From NCBI GenBank assembly GCA_964654945.1, contig CAZZLN010000043.1, positions 1 to 18,167 of the forward strand: DNA of 18,167 bases, read 5' to 3'. This DNA is from HGM11788 sp964654945 (GTDB lineage: Bacteria > Bacillota > Clostridia > Lachnospirales > CAG-274). The notes beneath the pieces are model-generated. The model was not told the DNA's origin. It did not search any database and saw only the letters and a list, made by a program, of their open reading frames with translations. Numbering within the stretch: the stretch's first letter is position 1; each line of letters starts with the position of its first letter. Of this stretch, positions 16,136 to 18,167 are shown one piece after another. The position numbers and the translations under genes were made by a program.

Positions 16136-17137
16136 ATGGATAACAGAATAAAAACCCTTTTTAAATCAGAAATAAAAAAGGTAATTTGGCTTTTTGTGCT
16201 GACGATTGCTGCTGTATATATTGTGTCTGTCACAGGTTATAACAAAGATATTTTAAATGATTATTCAACACTTATAAACAACAATAATACTATTTCTTAT
16301 ATTGAATTAAGAGGATTTTATCCAAATTTCAGTGAAATAAATCTTCTATGGCTTTTTGCCCTTGTGTTCTTTCAGTTTTCGTCAGAAACCAATTTGTGGT
16401 GTTCTCTGCCCTACAGCAAAAAGGAGCTTCATTATACAAAAATATTTGTAGGCACATTATTTATAACTCTTGTATTTTTATATTTTTCGGCTTCATCACT
16501 TTCAATATTTAATGACTACAGATTTGTATATGATGAAATACTTTCAATAACTGACGGCAGCTTAACCCTGCCTAAGGGTTTTGATTTATTTTTACATATT
16601 GTTCTTGTTTATATAATATATCTGTTCAGCTACTATTTGCTTATATTTTTACAGTATAAAACAAATAGCAAGACAATAGGACTTATATTCGGCGGTTTAA
16701 TACTTTTTACGCCTGCTTTGATTTCTAATCATATTAATATGTATGCTCACCCTACTCTGTACAGGTATCTGCTTATATATTTTTCTGATAATATGCACTC
16801 ACTTATGACAAATGTATACAGCAATGAGTATTTCCATATCAGTATGGGAAATCCAACTTATTTTGAGCTTCCGACCTATATATTTTATACTGTGCTTGCA
16901 GCTATATTCTTTGTGGTTGCATCAAGAGGAAATTCAGCAGAAGATACAGGCATATTATGCAATAAGGTTTATGGAAAAATATTTGTTTTGCTTATAACAG
17001 TATTTTTTGGTCTTTTAGGGCTTCAGATGATATATTTAGAATCTTTTATAGCTAAAATAATTACATTCATAGTTTTTGGCGGCACAGCCTTTGCAGTAAC
17101 ATTAATTATATTAAAGAAGCAGGGGGTGAAATTATGA
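16136..17137 (+). CDS. ABC-2-like permease subunit
   Basis: 333 residues. About eight hydrophobic segments, near 16-32, 68-82, 102-121, 150-172, 178-196, 244-262, 281-299 and 306-326. After the second segment, LPYSKKEL (91-98) just before a membrane helix is the cytoplasmic loop pattern typical of ABC-2 permeases (LP-S-KE). The larger hydrophilic loops around 33-67 and 200-243 could face outwards or bind partners. The ATG is 6 nt after AGGAGGT. Its TGA overlaps the start of the lipoprotein gene (ATGA), so the two are translationally coupled. Confidence 0.8.
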   Translation: MDNRIKTLFKSEIKKVIWLFVLTIAAVYIVSVTGYNKDILNDYSTLINNNNTISYIELRGFYPNFSEINLLWLFALVFFQFSSETNLWCSLPYSKKELHYTKIFVGTLFITLVFLYFSASSLSIFNDYRFVYDEILSITDGSLTLPKGFDLFLHIVLVYIIYLFSYYLLIFLQYKTNSKTIGLIFGGLILFTPALISNHINMYAHPTLYRYLLIYFSDNMHSLMTNVYSNEYFHISMGNPTYFELPTYIFYTVLAAIFFVVASRGNSAEDTGILCNKVYGKIFVLLITVFFGLLGLQMIYLESFIAKIITFIVFGGTAFAVTLIILKKQGVKL

Positions 17138-17964
17138 AAAAATTTGTTTATATTATATTATCTCTTGTGCTTTTAAGCGGCTGCGGCATTAAAACAAATG
17201 AAAATGTAAGTTCCGATAAACAAGGCAAAATGCTGTATCTTGAAGAAAAAGGCAAAGCAATGAATTTTAAAGGAACAGACATAGATGAATTTTTCAATAC
17301 AATTGATTACAGTAAGCTTGAACAATCCGATATTACAATACTTCAAAAAGCTGAATATCCTGCAGATGAAGACAGAACTGCTGTTGTTTATATTGACAGA
17401 AAAAATCACCTGTTTTTCGTCAGAGATAATAGGTTTACGGAAACATATAATAACAATTGTAAAATTCCTGAAAATTATATTGATTTAATTAACAAAATAT
17501 CAGGCTGCAATATGAATTATTCAGACGGAACCATAAACGGACAATATGACAGGCTCGATTTTGAAAATGATGAGTATATTATATGCAACCCTGACAAACA
17601 CTCAATATTTTCACTTTACTATAATAATGTGTATGCAAATATAAATAATTTTCCTGTAAAAATAATAGCATATATAGATAATAATAAGGCTGTCAAACTG
17701 CATATTATAGGACTTAAAATTTCTTATATGGAAAACAAGCTTACAGATAAAAACAAAGAGAGCTTAATAAACACTTTATCTGCACTTGGTGTAAATAGCT
17801 GTGATAAGCTTGTCACAGAATTTCAGAATTATATTGAGGATAAAAAAACCTCAAACAAAATTGGAGAGTATAACATAAATTATTGCGACAATTCCCTTGT
17901 ATCTCTGTATAATATTGGAGATAAAAGATTTAAGCAGATGGATATGACTGTCAGCTTAGGCTGA
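17134..17964 (+). CDS. Lipoprotein of the ABC operon, function unknown
   Basis: 276 residues. A short signal peptide (positively charged KK then a hydrophobic stretch) ends in the lipobox LLSGC with Cys17, so the mature protein is expected to be lipid-anchored outside the membrane. The mature part is rich in Asn, Asp, Tyr and Ile and has no domain I recognise. Coupling to the permease by ATGA overlap suggests it works with the transporter, as a sensor, ligand-binding or protective subunit. Unlike typical substrate-binding proteins, the operon layout (GntR, one ATPase, two permeases) points to an exporter or stress module. Last gene before the terminator at 17992. Confidence 0.75.
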   Translation: MKKFVYIILSLVLLSGCGIKTNENVSSDKQGKMLYLEEKGKAMNFKGTDIDEFFNTIDYSKLEQSDITILQKAEYPADEDRTAVVYIDRKNHLFFVRDNRFTETYNNNCKIPENYIDLINKISGCNMNYSDGTINGQYDRLDFENDEYIICNPDKHSIFSLYYNNVYANINNFPVKIIAYIDNNKAVKLHIIGLKISYMENKLTDKNKESLINTLSALGVNSCDKLVTEFQNYIEDKKTSNKIGEYNINYCDNSLVSLYNIGDKRFKQMDMTVSLG

Positions 17965-17991
17965 TAATCAGGGAACAGTCACATTAAAAAA

Positions 17992-18027
17992 GGAGCTGAT
18001 ACGGCAATTAACTGCTGTATCGGCTCC
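17992..18027. terminator. Bidirectional terminator between convergent genes
   Basis: A 15-bp stem (17992-18006 with 18013-18027, two G-U positions) and a 6-nt loop. On the plus strand it is followed by TCTGTTTTTATAA. On the minus strand the stem is followed by a clean run of six T, so it is the stronger terminator for the gene entering from the right. It serves both the ABC operon and that convergent gene. Confidence 0.85.
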
Positions 18028-18063
18028 TCTGTTTTTATAAATTGAAAAATACTTTTTTATTTA

Positions 18064-18167
18064 TCAATTGGTTTTGTAAACGGCTGTCTTAGTATCAGAA
18101 TCCCAGTCAACGCTTACACCAAGTGCCTGACCCAATGCTCTGAAAGGAATAAACATTCTGTTATTTG
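18064..18167 (-). CDS. 3' end of a copper amine oxidase N-terminal (stalk)-like domain protein
   Basis: Only the last 33 codons and the TGA stop (18066-18064) lie in the window; the gene continues past the right edge. The residues include MFIPFRALGQALG and then VDWDSDTKTAVY, which is the repeat pattern of the Cu_amine_oxidN1/stalk family: (M/F)-(V/I)-P-(L/F)-RA-(V/L)-ALG, then V-WD--T-T---. These domains are common in secreted or wall-associated clostridial proteins. The overall function cannot be told from this fragment. Confidence 0.75.
   Translation of the reverse strand, partial: NNRMFIPFRALGQALGVSVDWDSDTKTAVYKTN

Overview
The window is AT-rich, densely packed, low-GC Gram-positive DNA. 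Strong AGGAGG-type ribosome sites, TTG starts, a giant activase of the oxygen-sensitive 2-hydroxyacyl-CoA dehydratase activator family and a YtrA-type GntR/ABC operon all point to an anaerobic member of the Clostridia. No species can be named from the sequence alone. I see no tRNA, rRNA, CRISPR array, insertion sequence or prophage gene.

Layout, left to right. (A) 21-4488, minus strand: a three-gene polysaccharide-type operon read from a promoter at 4535-4564. It encodes a nucleotidyltransferase-fold protein, a nucleotide-sugar 6-dehydrogenase that resembles GDP-mannose dehydrogenase AlgD, and a heparinase II/III-like protein. It probably continues past the left edge. (B) 4771-9408, minus strand: a five-gene, translationally coupled operon. 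It encodes a circularly permuted ATP-grasp ligase, a short alpha-E protein, a transglutaminase-like cysteine protease, and two tandem succinylglutamate desuccinylase/aspartoacylase-like (M14-type) proteins. The first M14 protein keeps its zinc site; the second has lost it. A promoter lies at 9488-9515, a terminator-like hairpin sits inside the 5' leader, and a clear terminator closes the operon at 4747-4772. (C) 9606-13841, minus strand: a single 1411-residue protein with two activator ATPase domains, a four-cysteine motif and dehydratase-related C-terminal regions. (D) 13943-17964, plus strand: a GntR (YtrA-like) repressor gene behind a consensus promoter that overlaps two interlaced palindromes, then an ABC ATPase, two multi-spanning membrane proteins and a lipoprotein. 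(E) 17992-18167: a bidirectional terminator and the 3' end of a convergent gene with a copper amine oxidase N-terminal-like repeat.

How the genes may work together. Block A fits synthesis or tailoring of a uronic-acid-containing glycan. Block B is the most likely incompletely described system: ATP-dependent amide or peptide bond formation, with protease and amide/ester hydrolase partners in one operon, product unknown. Block C is expected to do ATP-driven low-potential electron transfer; it has its own promoter, so a link to B is only positional. Block D looks like a self-regulated envelope-stress or antibiotic-responsive transporter.
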